From: Paraconexibacter antarcticus
GTDB taxonomy: Bacteria; Actinomycetota; Thermoleophilia; Solirubrobacterales; Solirubrobacteraceae
Length of the DNA: 64,000 nt
Reading direction: 5' to 3'
NCBI RefSeq assembly: GCF_024220175.1
Contig: NZ_CP098502.1
Span: 1,116,001 to 1,180,000, forward strand
Shown here: piece after piece, positions 1-8,649 of the stretch
Layout of the letters: each line of letters opens with the position of its first letter
Position numbering within the stretch: the first letter of the stretch is position 1
The notes under the pieces: generated by a model
The model's input: the letters and a program-made list of their open reading frames with translations, nothing else
The model's database searches: none
What the model was told of the DNA's origin: nothing
Program-made: the position numbers and the translations under genes

Positions 1-867
1 CTGCGCGAGGGACCCGTCGAAGCGCACCTCGGCCGTCGGGTTCGAGCGGTTGCCGAGCTTGTCCTTCAGGCGGTCGATCGTCCAGCCGTTCGGCCCGCCG
101 TCGTCGAGCCGGCGGGGCACGAGCAGGCAGCTCACGCCCTCGGCGGTCTGGGCGAGGACGAACATCGCGTCGGAGTGGACGGCGGAGACGAACCACTTCT
201 CGCCGGTCACGCGGTACCACCCGTCGCCGGCGTCCGGCTCGGGCTCGGCGACCGTCGTGTTCGTCCGCACGTCGGACCCGCCCTGCTTCTCGGTCAGCGC
301 CATGCCGATGAGCGCGCCCGCCTTCTCGCCCGCGGGGAGCGCGCGCGTGTCGTAGACGCCGCTCGTGACGGGGCGCTCCCAGCGGGCGGCGACCGCGTCG
401 GTGAGCCGCAGCGCGGGCACGCACGCGTAGGTCATCGCGAGCGGGCAGGTCGACCCGGCCTCGACCTGGGCGACGGCGATGAACTTCGCGGCGCGGGCGA
501 CCTGGGCCGCCGGGTGCTCGTCCGCCCAGACGGCGCCGGCGACGCCGTGCTCGACCGCGAGCCGCATGACGTGGTCCCACGCGGGCGTGAACGTCACCTC
601 GTCGGTGCGGGCTCCGCCGCGGTCGTAGGGCCGGTGGACGGGCGGCTGCTCGTTCGCGAGGAAGCCGGCCTCGAGCCCCTCGCGCGACCCGAGCTCGCGG
701 CCGAGCGCGGAGCACTCCGCGAGCCGGTCGCCCGCGCCGAACGCCTGCAGCGCATCGACGAGCGCCGCGTCGCTCCCGACGACGTCGAAGCCCTCCAGGC
801 GCGGGGGTGTGTTGCCGGTCGCGCGGTTGGACGCGGTGGGCGGCGGGGGAGCGGCGACGGGGGTCAT
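1..867 (-). CDS. AidB-like acyl-CoA dehydrogenase, 3' end outside window
   Basis: The first 289 codons of a flavin-dependent acyl-CoA dehydrogenase of the AidB/isovaleryl branch are visible; the stop and probably about 250 C-terminal residues lie left of the window. After a Pro/Ala-rich start comes the N-terminal AidB-type segment with TPPRLEGFDV, and later the FAD-binding signature GMALTEKQGGSDVR followed by the middle beta-domain (WYRVTGEKWFVSA). AidB proteins are known as flavoproteins of the alkylation-damage response, but many homologues are simply uncharacterised dehydrogenases. The ATG at 867 is the first start in the frame. The gene is divergent from the FAD oxidoreductase at 982 across 114 bases. 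Family membership is firm; a DNA-repair role is inference. Confidence 0.85.
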   Translation of the reverse strand, partial: MTPVAAPPPPTASNRATGNTPPRLEGFDVVGSDAALVDALQAFGAGDRLAECSALGRELGSREGLEAGFLANEQPPVHRPYDRGGARTDEVTFTPAWDHVMRLAVEHGVAGAVWADEHPAAQVARAAKFIAVAQVEAGSTCPLAMTYACVPALRLTDAVAARWERPVTSGVYDTRALPAGEKAGALIGMALTEKQGGSDVRTNTTVAEPEPDAGDGWYRVTGEKWFVSAVHSDAMFVLAQTAEGVSCLLVPRRLDDGGPNGWTIDRLKDKLGNRSNPTAEVRFDGSLAQ

Positions 868-981
868 GGCGCCATCCAAGCGGCCCCGCGCGGCGGTGGG
901 AAGGGAGGTTCACTCCGAGGGGTGACCGGGTGTACCCCGATTGGCGATGCCGCCCCCGCCGGACGGGCCTACGGTTGGCCC

Positions 982-2487
982 ATGACCGAGATCGACCGCC
1001 ACGAGAGCACCGACGTCCTCATCATCGGCAGCCGCTGCGCCGGCAGCGCGGCCGCGATCGGCTTCGCCCGCGCCGGGCGCTCGGTCGTCGCGATCGACCG
1101 CGCGAAGTTCCCGTCCGACACGCTCTCGACGCACGTGAACTTCCCGTCCGCGGTCGCCGAGCTGCAGGCGGTCGGCGCGCTCGGGCGGATCCTCGCCCAC
1201 GACCCGCCGAAGTGCACCCACGGGATGGTCGAGGCGGACGGCGTCCGCTGCCTGCAGCGCTTCGCGACCGTCGACGGCATCGACTACGGGATCTGCCTGC
1301 CGCGCCCCGAGCTCGACCACGCCCTCGTGGAGACCGCGCGCGAGGCCGGCGCCGAGGTCCGCGAGCGGACGGCGCTGCAGGAGATCCTGTGGACCGGCAA
1401 GCGGGTCTCCGGCGCGGTCGTCCGCGAGCGCGACGGCGCGCTCGTGCAGATCGACTGCAAGCTCCTCGTCGGGGCCGACGGGCGCCGCTCGACCGTCGCG
1501 CGGCTCGTCGGCGCCGAGCGCCCGTACCGCGGGTCGCGCAACGAGCGCGGCTGCGCCTTCTGGTACATGGACGACCCGCTCGTCGGCACCGAGTGGCGCG
1601 AGCGGCTCATCCAGCTGCGCTCCGGCACGACGCACGCGCTCATCTTCCCGTGCCCCGAGGGCCGCGTCATGTGCCTGTTCATGGGGCCCGCCGAGGACAT
1701 CCCGCGGTACCGCAAGGACCCGGAGGCGATGTGGGAGGCGATGCTCGACGCGAACCCCGCCGTCCGCGTCCGCCTCGGCGGGGCGACGAACTTCTCGAAG
1801 CTCCGGTCGACCGGCGACAACGTCGCCTTCCACCGCCGCTCGAGCGGCCCCGGGTGGGCGCTCGCGGGCGACGCCGGGCACTTCAAGGACCCGATCATCG
1901 GGCAGGGGATCCGCGACGCCGTCCGCTTCGGGCGCATCCTCGGGGAGACGTGCGCACCGGCCCTCGGCGACCCGAAGGCGCTCGACGCGGCGACGCGGGC
2001 GGTCGAGGCGCGCCGCGACCGCGAGTGCAACGCGACCTACCACTGGGGCAACCGCGAGTCGCGCGTCTTCGGCGTCAGCCCGATCGTCCAGGAGGCCCTG
2101 CGCGACCTCGACGGGCAGGACCCGCCGCTCCTCCTCCACATGTTCGACCGCGTGCAGAAGCCCCACCACGTCCTGAACCCGCTCCGGGGCGCGAAGTACG
2201 CCGCCCGGGCGCTCATGCGGCGCGGCGCCGACCGCCCGGCGATCCTGCGGGAGGTCGTCGAGGAGGCGCGCATCGACGTCGGCGCCTGGCGGGAGGAGCT
2301 GCGCCCGCGCTTCCGCAACACGCGCCTGACGGCGTCCGAGCGCGGGGACTACGTCTGGCCGCCGCGGACGCCCGGCACGACGACGCCCGAGCCGCCCGCC
2401 GACCGCGCGGCCGGCATCGCGGCGGACCCGACGGCCGGCGGGGCGGCGGACGCGGCGGCGGCGCCCGAGCCGGCCGCTCTCACATGA
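982..2487 (+). CDS. FAD-dependent oxidoreductase (geranylgeranyl reductase/PHBH-like fold)
   Basis: A 501-residue flavoprotein. The N-terminus has the dinucleotide-binding fold DVLIIGSRCAGSAAAIG, and near residue 293 lies the second FAD motif ALAGDAGHFKDP, as in the FAD_binding_3 / geranylgeranyl reductase-like superfamily (hydroxylases, halogenases, lipid reductases). The last 40 residues are Pro/Ala/Gly-rich and probably disordered. The start is the ATG at 982; a TANNNT box (TACGGT, 970-975) sits 6 bases before it, so a leaderless transcript is possible. Its stop overlaps the start of the nitrilase by ATGA, so the two are translationally coupled and likely act on the same small molecule. 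The substrate cannot be told from the sequence. Confidence 0.85.
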   Translation: MTEIDRHESTDVLIIGSRCAGSAAAIGFARAGRSVVAIDRAKFPSDTLSTHVNFPSAVAELQAVGALGRILAHDPPKCTHGMVEADGVRCLQRFATVDGIDYGICLPRPELDHALVETAREAGAEVRERTALQEILWTGKRVSGAVVRERDGALVQIDCKLLVGADGRRSTVARLVGAERPYRGSRNERGCAFWYMDDPLVGTEWRERLIQLRSGTTHALIFPCPEGRVMCLFMGPAEDIPRYRKDPEAMWEAMLDANPAVRVRLGGATNFSKLRSTGDNVAFHRRSSGPGWALAGDAGHFKDPIIGQGIRDAVRFGRILGETCAPALGDPKALDAATRAVEARRDRECNATYHWGNRESRVFGVSPIVQEALRDLDGQDPPLLLHMFDRVQKPHHVLNPLRGAKYAARALMRRGADRPAILREVVEEARIDVGAWREELRPRFRNTRLTASERGDYVWPPRTPGTTTPEPPADRAAGIAADPTAGGAADAAAAPEPAALT

Positions 2488-3554
2488 GCGTCCCCGGCAC
2501 CCGGCGCGTCGTCGCGGTCCAGCTCGCCGTCGCCGTCGGCGAGGACACCGGCCGCAACCTGCGCCACATCGAGGACATCGTCGGGCAGGCGGTGCGCGAG
2601 CACGCGCCCGACATGGTCTTCCTGCCCGAGAGCGCGAACCACCCGAACGTCCACGGGTCCGTGATGCGGCGGGTGACCGAGCCGGTCGACGGTCCGACGC
2701 TCGCGACCCTCCGCGGGCTCGCGCGCGAGCACGGCTGCGTCGTCGGCGGCGGCTACCTCGCGGTCCGCGGCCATCACGCCCGCGGGACGTACGCCGTCTG
2801 CGAGCCCGACGGCGCGGTCTCCTTCCACGACAAGGACCAGCCGTCGATGTGGGAGAACAACAACTACACGCCCGGTCAGGACCCGGGCATCGCCGACACC
2901 GCCGCGGGGCCGATCGGCGTCGCGAACGGCTTCGAGTGGCTGCGCTCGCGGACGGCGGAGCGCCTCCGTGGCCGGGTGCGGCTCGTCGCGGGCGGCATGT
3001 GCTTCCCGTCGTTCCCGTCGTGGGCGCTCACGCGGCCGTGGTTCTGGAAGCGCGAGCACGCGACGATGGTCGAGCTCGCGCGCGAGACGCCGGGCCGCAT
3101 GGCGCGGGTCGTCGGCGTGCCGTGCGTGCACCCGTCGCACGTCGGCGACATCACGATGGCCACGCCGTTCGCGCCCGGGGTCCCGTGGCCGACGATCCTC
3201 CTCGGCGAGACGCAGATCGTCGACGCCGCCGGCACGTCGCTCGCCCACCTGAGCTACGAGGACGGCGAGGGGTACGTCTGCGCGGACGTCGAGTGGGGCG
3301 AGGCGCGGCCGGTCAACCCGGTGCCGCCGCGCTTCTGGATGCCCGTGCTGCCGTGGACGGTGCACGCCGTCTGGTACGCGACGAACGCCTCGGGGCGCGC
3401 CCGCTACGCGCTCGATCACCGCCGGGGCGCCTTCCCGTGGCAGCACACACCCGCCGACGGCGAGGACCTGCCCGACCGCGTGCCGGCGGGGATGCTCGGA
3501 CCGCCGGCGGGCGAACCGCAGGGAGGTGCGGCGCCGCCGCTGACCGTCGCGTAG
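2484..3554 (+). CDS. Nitrilase/carbon-nitrogen hydrolase family protein
   Basis: A 356-residue cytoplasmic hydrolase of the nitrilase superfamily, which cleaves nitriles or amides through a Glu-Lys-Cys triad. All three positions are present in order: Glu near residue 47 in FLPESAN, Lys near 115 in HDKDQP, and Cys near 172 in GGMCFPS. The C-terminal 40 residues are extra and Pro/Gly-rich. It starts inside the stop of the upstream FAD oxidoreductase (ATGA), forming a two-gene operon. Whether it is a nitrilase, an amidase or a carbamoylase is not decidable here. Confidence 0.85.
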   Translation: MSVPGTRRVVAVQLAVAVGEDTGRNLRHIEDIVGQAVREHAPDMVFLPESANHPNVHGSVMRRVTEPVDGPTLATLRGLAREHGCVVGGGYLAVRGHHARGTYAVCEPDGAVSFHDKDQPSMWENNNYTPGQDPGIADTAAGPIGVANGFEWLRSRTAERLRGRVRLVAGGMCFPSFPSWALTRPWFWKREHATMVELARETPGRMARVVGVPCVHPSHVGDITMATPFAPGVPWPTILLGETQIVDAAGTSLAHLSYEDGEGYVCADVEWGEARPVNPVPPRFWMPVLPWTVHAVWYATNASGRARYALDHRRGAFPWQHTPADGEDLPDRVPAGMLGPPAGEPQGGAAPPLTVA

Positions 3555-3597
3555 CCGACGCGCGTCCGCGGTGCGTCCGCCGGCGGCCGCGCGCGGG

Positions 3598-4260
3598 TCA
3601 CCCAGGATCTCCGGGCCGGACGATCCCTGTCTCGTAGGCCAGGACGACCGCCTGGACGCGGTCGCGGAGCCCCAGCTTGCCGAGGATCCTGGCCACGTGG
3701 CTCTTGACGGTGGCGTGGCTGAGGAAGAGGTCACCGGCGATCTCGGCGTTCGAGCGTCCACGCGCGAGCAGCCGGAGCACGTCGAGCTCGCGGTTGCTGA
3801 GCGCCGCGGCGCCGGGAGGCAAGGCCGCGATGTGCGGTGGCCGGCGGCAGAAGTCTTCGACGAGGCGTCGGGTGATCGAGGGCGCCAGCAGTGCGTCGCC
3901 CGCGGCGACGGTCCGCACCGCAGCGGCGAGCTGCTCGCGGCTGGCGTCCTTGAGCAGATACCCGGAGGCCCCGGCCTTCAGCGCGCGGTAGACGTACTCG
4001 TCGAGATCGAAGGTCGTGAGGACGAGGACGCGTGCTCTGGCGTGCGAGCCGACAAGCCGCTCTGTCGCCTCGAGGCCGTCGAGCTCCGGCATCCGGACGT
4101 CCATCAGCACGAGGTCCGGATCGTGGGTGCGTGCGGCGTCGAGCGCCTCGAGCCCGTTGGCGGCTTCGGCGACGACCTCGATGTCGTGTTCGGCTTCGAG
4201 CATCATGCGCAGCCCCTCGCGGACGAGGTCCTGGTCGTCGGCGAGAACGACGCGGATCAT
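3598..4260 (-). CDS. NarL/LuxR-family response regulator
   Basis: A 220-residue two-component response regulator. The receiver domain (residues 1-120) has the acidic pair ADD, phospho-acceptor Asp54 in VLMDVRMPELDG, the switch Thr in VLTTFD and the Lys in YLLKDAS. The C-terminal LuxR/GerE helix-turn-helix includes LSNRELDVLRLLARG and HATVKSHVARILGKLG. It starts inside the stop codon of the sensor kinase (ATGA), the classic kinase-then-regulator operon. Targets are unknown; the secreted protein gene at 5596 is divergent from this operon and is one possibility. Confidence 0.93.
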   Translation of the reverse strand: MIRVVLADDQDLVREGLRMMLEAEHDIEVVAEAANGLEALDAARTHDPDLVLMDVRMPELDGLEATERLVGSHARARVLVLTTFDLDEYVYRALKAGASGYLLKDASREQLAAAVRTVAAGDALLAPSITRRLVEDFCRRPPHIAALPPGAAALSNRELDVLRLLARGRSNAEIAGDLFLSHATVKSHVARILGKLGLRDRVQAVVLAYETGIVRPGDPG

Positions 4261-5444
4261 GAGCCCGCCAGGTTCGGGACAGGCAGCCGAGCGCGGACCG
4301 CGAAGCCTCCGTCCGCGGTCGGGCTCGCGTCGAGCTCGCCGCCGAAGACGGCGACGCGCTCGCGCATGCCGATGAGCCCATGGCCGCCGACGTCGGCCGG
4401 CGTGGTCCGGGGCCTTCGCCCACCGTCGTCGACGACGGCGATGGTCAGCGCGTCCCGCGTGCGGTCGAGTGCCACGCGCACCAGCGCCTCGGGGCCGGCG
4501 TGCCTGACGGTGTTCGTGAGGGCCTCCTGAACGATGCGGTAGGCCGACAGGTCGACCGCCGGGGGGAGCGTGGAGCAGTCGCCCTCGAGCATCACGTCGA
4601 CGGTGAGCCCCGCCGCGCGGATGCGCTCGACGAGGGCGGGGAGCTGCGCCAGCCCTGGATGCGGTGAGAGCTCGCCGCCGCCACCGTCGTCCTCGCGCAG
4701 GACACCGACGAGCCGGCGCATCTCGACGAGCGCCTCGCGGCCGCTGCGTTCGATCTTCTCCAGGGTCGTGGGGTCCGCCGGGCGCGCTTCCCCTTGGGCG
4801 CGCGCCCCGGCGGCCTGGACGACGACCACGCTGAGGTTGTGCGCGACGATGTCGTGGAGCTCCCGCGCGATCCGTGAGCGTTCCTCCGTGCTCGCGAGTC
4901 GTGCTTCCGCGGCGAGCGCCGTCGCGTGTGCGCTGAGCGCGACGGCCTCGCGCCGGCCGCGCACCGCCATGCCCGCCAGCCAGGCCCCGACCGCCAGGAT
5001 CAGGAAGAACGCGCCGGCCCACCGGTCCGACTGACGGCCGCTGGTGATGTCGTCGTTCTGCACGCTGTAGACGGCGAACGCGGCGAGCGTCAAGCCGAGC
5101 CCGACGAGCGCTTCACGACGCCGGCCGTACGCGGCGACGCTGTACGGGGCGAGGACCCACAGCGCGATGATCTGCAGGCCTTCGGGCGAACGACCGCTCG
5201 CGGCCGCCTGGGCCACGATCCCGGCCATCACCAGGGCGCACGCGAGCAGAGGCTGCCGACGACGGAACGCCAGCGGCACCGCGACCAGCACCCCCGATGC
5301 CGCCGCGAGCGCCCGCGGGCCGGCGACGTGCGTCCCCAGGTGCCCCCCGGTCCCGAAGACGTTCCACTCCCAGATCGCGGCGACCACCGCGGCCGGCACG
5401 AGGTCCGACGCGATCACGCGGCTCGGGCGGAGGGTTCGCGCCAT
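4257..5444 (-). CDS. DesK/NarX-type sensor histidine kinase
   Basis: A 395-residue membrane histidine kinase. About four or five hydrophobic helices fill residues 15-160 with little extracellular domain, then a HisKA_3 dimerisation helix with phospho-acceptor His197 (RIARELHDIVAHNLS). The HATPase domain has the N box EALTNTVRHAG, a VVDDGG box and GHGLIGMRERV. Small membrane-sensing kinases of this type often respond to membrane or cell-envelope state. It overlaps the response regulator by 4 bases. The signal cannot be deduced from the sequence. Confidence 0.93.
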   Translation of the reverse strand: MARTLRPSRVIASDLVPAAVVAAIWEWNVFGTGGHLGTHVAGPRALAAASGVLVAVPLAFRRRQPLLACALVMAGIVAQAAASGRSPEGLQIIALWVLAPYSVAAYGRRREALVGLGLTLAAFAVYSVQNDDITSGRQSDRWAGAFFLILAVGAWLAGMAVRGRREAVALSAHATALAAEARLASTEERSRIARELHDIVAHNLSVVVVQAAGARAQGEARPADPTTLEKIERSGREALVEMRRLVGVLREDDGGGGELSPHPGLAQLPALVERIRAAGLTVDVMLEGDCSTLPPAVDLSAYRIVQEALTNTVRHAGPEALVRVALDRTRDALTIAVVDDGGRRPRTTPADVGGHGLIGMRERVAVFGGELDASPTADGGFAVRARLPVPNLAGS

Positions 5445-5595
5445 ATGCGGAAGGTACGTCGAAGCGGCTCGTCGCGCATCGGCCGCGCGGCCGCTTGCGA
5501 TTCATCCTCGAGGACGAGCGGATTCGCTCGGACGGCCGCCGACACGCACCGGCGTCGTGCGTACGTTCGTGGTGTTCCCAACCGAAGGGGTCGCC

Positions 5596-6072
5596 ATGAA
5601 CCGTCGTCTGCCCACCGCTGTCCTCGTCGCCGTCGCCGGCGCCGGCGTTCCCGCCGTGCTGGCCGTCGGGGCCGACAGCGCCCCAAGCCGCGTGACCACG
5701 CTGCGCGTGGCGTTCAAGATCGACGCGGCCAAGCTCGTCGACGCCGCGCCGCACGGGAACTCGCCCGGTGACGTCGCCGTGCTCAGCGGGACGCTGCGTA
5801 CGCCCGCCCCCGGTCAGGTCATCGGGCATTACCACGGGACCTGCACGACGATGCAGCCGGTCTCCGACAGCGAGTGCACGTTCACGTGGGCACTCGCCGG
5901 CGGCCAGATCACCACGATCGCCGCCTACGGGGACAACTTCAACGGCCGGCGCGTCGTGCACGACGCCATCGTCGGTGGGACCGGCCGTTATCGTGACGCC
6001 CGCGGGCAGGGCATCGGGAAGGAGACGGGCGAGACGACCGGCCTCGAGACGTTCCAGCTGACGCGGCCGTGA
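5596..6072 (+). CDS. Secreted protein with allene-oxide-cyclase-like barrel
   Basis: A 158-residue exported protein. A signal peptide (residues 1-27, MNRRLPTAVLVAVAGAG then an Ala-rich cut region) is followed by a single beta-rich domain with the pattern HGTCTTMQP, a Thr/Gly core and the late motif GGTGRYRDARGQG. The late motif resembles the GGTGxYxxAxG turn of dirigent / allene oxide cyclase-like barrels. Bacterial members have no settled function. The ATG at 5596 follows the ribosome-binding stretch GAAGGGG. The gene is monocistronic and convergent with the dehydrogenase at 6079. Confidence 0.7.
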   Translation: MNRRLPTAVLVAVAGAGVPAVLAVGADSAPSRVTTLRVAFKIDAAKLVDAAPHGNSPGDVAVLSGTLRTPAPGQVIGHYHGTCTTMQPVSDSECTFTWALAGGQITTIAAYGDNFNGRRVVHDAIVGGTGRYRDARGQGIGKETGETTGLETFQLTRP

Positions 6073-6078
6073 GCCCCG

Positions 6079-7251
6079 CTACAGCCCCATCGTCTTGCCG
6101 AGGATCTCCTTCATGATCTCGTCGGTGCCGCCGCCGATCGGGCCGAGGCGCAGGTCGCGCGCCGCGCGCTCGATGCCGTACTCGACCATGTAGCCCGCGC
6201 CGCCGTGGATCTGCAGGCACTGGTCGGCGAGGTCGAACGCGGCCCGCTGGGTGGCGAGCTTCGCCATCGTCACCTCCTGCACGCAGTCCATCCCGAGGTG
6301 GTGCAGGCGCAGCGCGTGGTAGGTCAGCGCGCGGCCGGTCTCGATCGTCGTCGCCATCTCGGCGAACTTGTGCCGGGTGACCTGGAAGTTCGCGATCGGG
6401 CGGCCGAACGCGCTGCGGTCCTTCGCGTACTGCAGCGTCTGGTCGAAGAGGCGCTGCATCGCGGCCACCGCGCCGAGCGCCATCACCAGCCGCTCCCACT
6501 GGAAGTTGGCCATGATGAGGTAGAAGCCCTTGTTCTCCTCCCCGAGCAGGTTCTCGTCGGGGACGAAGACGTCGTCGAACGCGATGAGCGCGGTGTCGGA
6601 CGCGTGCCAGCCCATCTTCTCGATCTTGCTCGTCGTCACGCCCTCGCCGTTCTCGACGATGAGGAAGCTCAGACCGCCGTGGCCGCCGTCGGCGCTCGTC
6701 TTCACGGCGGTGACGAAGTAGTGCGCCCGCACCCCGTTGGTGATGAACATCTTCGCGCCGTTGACGAGCCAGCCGCCGTCGACCTTCGTCGCGCTCGTGC
6801 GGATCGCGGCGACGTCGGACCCGGCGTCCGGCTCGGTGATCGCGAGGGCGGCGATCTTCTCCCCGGCGATGGCGGGGACGAGGTAGCGCTGCTTCTGATC
6901 CTCGGTGCCGAACTTGGAGATCGGCGGCGTGGCGATGCCGATGTGGGCGCCGATGCCGGCCGCCAGGCCGCCACTGCCGGCGTGCGAGAGCTCCTCGATG
7001 AGCACGGCGTCGTGCAGCATGTCGCCGCCCTGCCCGCCGTACTCGACGGGGTACTTCAGCCCGAGGTAGCCGACGGCGGCCATCTGGGTGAAGACCTCGT
7101 CGGGGAACCAGCGGTCCTCCTCCCACTGGTCGGCGTGGGGCCGCAGCTCGTTGACGACGAAGCGCCGGATCGAGTCGCGGAGCTCCTCGTGCTCGGCGGT
7201 GAACGGCGGCAGGAGCGCGCGGCTCGCCGGGGCGGTGGGGAGGCCTTTCAT
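6079..7251 (-). CDS. Acyl-CoA dehydrogenase
   Basis: A 390-residue FAD acyl-CoA dehydrogenase of normal length, catalysing alpha,beta-desaturation of an acyl-CoA. Visible: the N-terminal helical domain, the flavin/substrate motif ALAITEPDAGSDVA, and the C-terminal helices ending IHGGAGYMVEYGIERAARD then IGGGTDEIMKEILGKTMGL. In medium-chain enzymes the catalytic Glu sits in a YEGT motif near this end; here that position reads IGGGT, so the base is probably elsewhere, as known for isovaleryl and long-chain types. It is closely similar in style to the paralogue at 14748. An inverted repeat lies just upstream (7256-7278). Confidence 0.93.
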   Translation of the reverse strand: MKGLPTAPASRALLPPFTAEHEELRDSIRRFVVNELRPHADQWEEDRWFPDEVFTQMAAVGYLGLKYPVEYGGQGGDMLHDAVLIEELSHAGSGGLAAGIGAHIGIATPPISKFGTEDQKQRYLVPAIAGEKIAALAITEPDAGSDVAAIRTSATKVDGGWLVNGAKMFITNGVRAHYFVTAVKTSADGGHGGLSFLIVENGEGVTTSKIEKMGWHASDTALIAFDDVFVPDENLLGEENKGFYLIMANFQWERLVMALGAVAAMQRLFDQTLQYAKDRSAFGRPIANFQVTRHKFAEMATTIETGRALTYHALRLHHLGMDCVQEVTMAKLATQRAAFDLADQCLQIHGGAGYMVEYGIERAARDLRLGPIGGGTDEIMKEILGKTMGL

Positions 7252-7255
7252 GGAA

Positions 7256-7278
7256 GCTGAAGTCTATTCATGTTCAGC
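7256..7278. promoter_or_regulatory. Inverted repeat upstream of acyl-CoA dehydrogenase, possible operator
   Basis: GCTGAA (7256-7261) and TTCAGC (7273-7278) are perfect 6-bp arms around an 11-base AT-richer spacer, ending 5 bases before the dehydrogenase ATG at 7251. TGAA...TTCA arms are typical of TetR-type fatty-acid regulators. No regulator gene is adjacent, so this is an inference from symmetry and place. Confidence 0.4.
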
Positions 7279-7287
7279 CGTGTACGT

Positions 7288-7980
7288 TCAAGCCCGGCGG
7301 CGCGCGGCGCGGAAGTAGACCATCGCGCCGGACGTCCGGATCTCCGGCTCGGGGAACCCCGCCTGCGCGAGCCAGTGCGCGAGCTCGACCCGGGTGCCGC
7401 TCGGCCCGAGCAGCCCCCCCGCGCGGCCGACGACCCGCATCGGCTCGTAGAGGACGCCGGTGTCGTTCAGCAGGGCGCTGCCGGTGAGGATGCCGCCCGG
7501 CTTCAGCACGCGGGCGATCTCGGCGATCGCCGCCGCCGGCCGCGGGAAGCAGTGCAGCCCGGTGAAGGAGACGACGAGGTCGAAGGTCGCGTCCGCGAAC
7601 GGCAGGTGCTCGACGTCGGCCTGCGCCGGTTCGACCTGATCCAGCCCACGGCGGGCGGCGTTCGACATCGTCCGCTCGATCATCGCCGGCGCGATGTCGG
7701 CCGCCACGTAGCGGACGTCCTGCCCGGGGCCGAGGCCGCGCAGGGCGACGCCGCCGCCGCACGGCACGTCGAGCACGGCGCTCCCGGGCGGCAACCGGCC
7801 GATCTCGTCGGCGGCCCCGTAGAGGAGGCGGATGTCCGACCGGATCCCGCCTGCCCACAGCAGCCGGCCGACTCGCTCGTGCTCGACCACGAAGTCGTAC
7901 AGAGTCGCCCACGGGTGGTCCGCCTTCCACACGTCGCTGACGCCGTCGAGGCGCCCGCGGACCAGCCCGGAGAGGTTCAT
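7288..7980 (-). CDS. Class I SAM-dependent methyltransferase
   Basis: A 230-residue methyltransferase of the UbiE/Methyltransf_11 type. Motif I is AVLDVPCGGGVALRGLG, followed by the acidic loop VAADIAPAMI and the post-motif LVVSFTGLHCFPRP. The acceptor is unknown. The ATG at 7980 (MNLSGLVRG) is preferred; an in-frame ATG at 8028 would add 16 Arg/Pro-rich residues with no better ribosome site. It lies upstream of the acyl-CoA dehydrogenase on the same strand with 36 bases between, where the inverted repeat sits, so the two may be separately controlled. Confidence 0.85.
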   Translation of the reverse strand: MNLSGLVRGRLDGVSDVWKADHPWATLYDFVVEHERVGRLLWAGGIRSDIRLLYGAADEIGRLPPGSAVLDVPCGGGVALRGLGPGQDVRYVAADIAPAMIERTMSNAARRGLDQVEPAQADVEHLPFADATFDLVVSFTGLHCFPRPAAAIAEIARVLKPGGILTGSALLNDTGVLYEPMRVVGRAGGLLGPSGTRVELAHWLAQAGFPEPEIRTSGAMVYFRAARRRA

Positions 7981-8147
7981 GCGCGGATGCTCGCAGGCCG
8001 CGGGGCATCGGGGCGATGCTCGTGTCATCTGCCGCGAGGACCTAAGCGGATTCTCGCGCGGAACTTTGCGCCGCCTTTACCCGCGGGCCCGTACCTTCGC
8101 CAGCTTCCCCTCCGATCCCGAACCACCACATGAGGTCCTGCTCCGTA

Positions 8148-8645
8148 ATGAACCGCCCGCTGTCCCTGCTGCTCCCCGTCGCCGCCACCGGCCTGCTCGT
8201 CGCCGGCTGCGGCAGCTCGTCGAAGAAGGACGACACCCCCGCCAAGAAGCCCGCCGCCGAGGCCGGCACGAAGGCCGTCTCCACCAACCCCGCCGCCGCG
8301 CCCGTCGATGCCTCGTCCGGCAAGGTCACGATCACGACGACGGAGTACAAGTTCTCCGCGCCCGAGATCCACGCGAAGGCCGGCAAGCTCAAGGTGACCC
8401 TCGACAACAAGGGCGGCGTCGTCCACGAGTTCGTCGTCCTCAAGGACAGTGCTGCGCCCGGCTCGCTGAAGCCCGCCGCCAACGGCCGCGTCAGCGAGAA
8501 GACGTCCGTCGGCGAGGTCTCCGAGACCGACCCGGGCAAGACCCGCACCGCGACCCTCGATCTCAAGCCCGGCAAGTACATCTACGTCTGCAACATCCCC
8601 ACGCACTACATGTCGGGCATGTACGGCGAGCTCGTCGTGAAGTAG
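8148..8645 (+). CDS. Cupredoxin-domain lipoprotein (sulfocyanin-like)
   Basis: A 165-residue exported lipoprotein. The signal peptide ends in the lipobox LLVAGC, followed by a Ser/Lys/Ala linker of about 45 residues and one cupredoxin domain. The type-1 copper ligands are visible: His in VHEFVV, and a C-terminal loop CNIPTHYMSGM with Cys, His and Met spaced C-x4-H-x4-M, the sulfocyanin/rusticyanin-like spacing. It is expected to be anchored outside the membrane as a one-electron carrier. The ATG at 8148 gives a standard signal peptide; an ATG at 8130 would add six residues. It is the first gene of the copper island. Confidence 0.85.
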   Translation: MNRPLSLLLPVAATGLLVAGCGSSSKKDDTPAKKPAAEAGTKAVSTNPAAAPVDASSGKVTITTTEYKFSAPEIHAKAGKLKVTLDNKGGVVHEFVVLKDSAAPGSLKPAANGRVSEKTSVGEVSETDPGKTRTATLDLKPGKYIYVCNIPTHYMSGMYGELVVK

Positions 8646-8649
8646 CCGC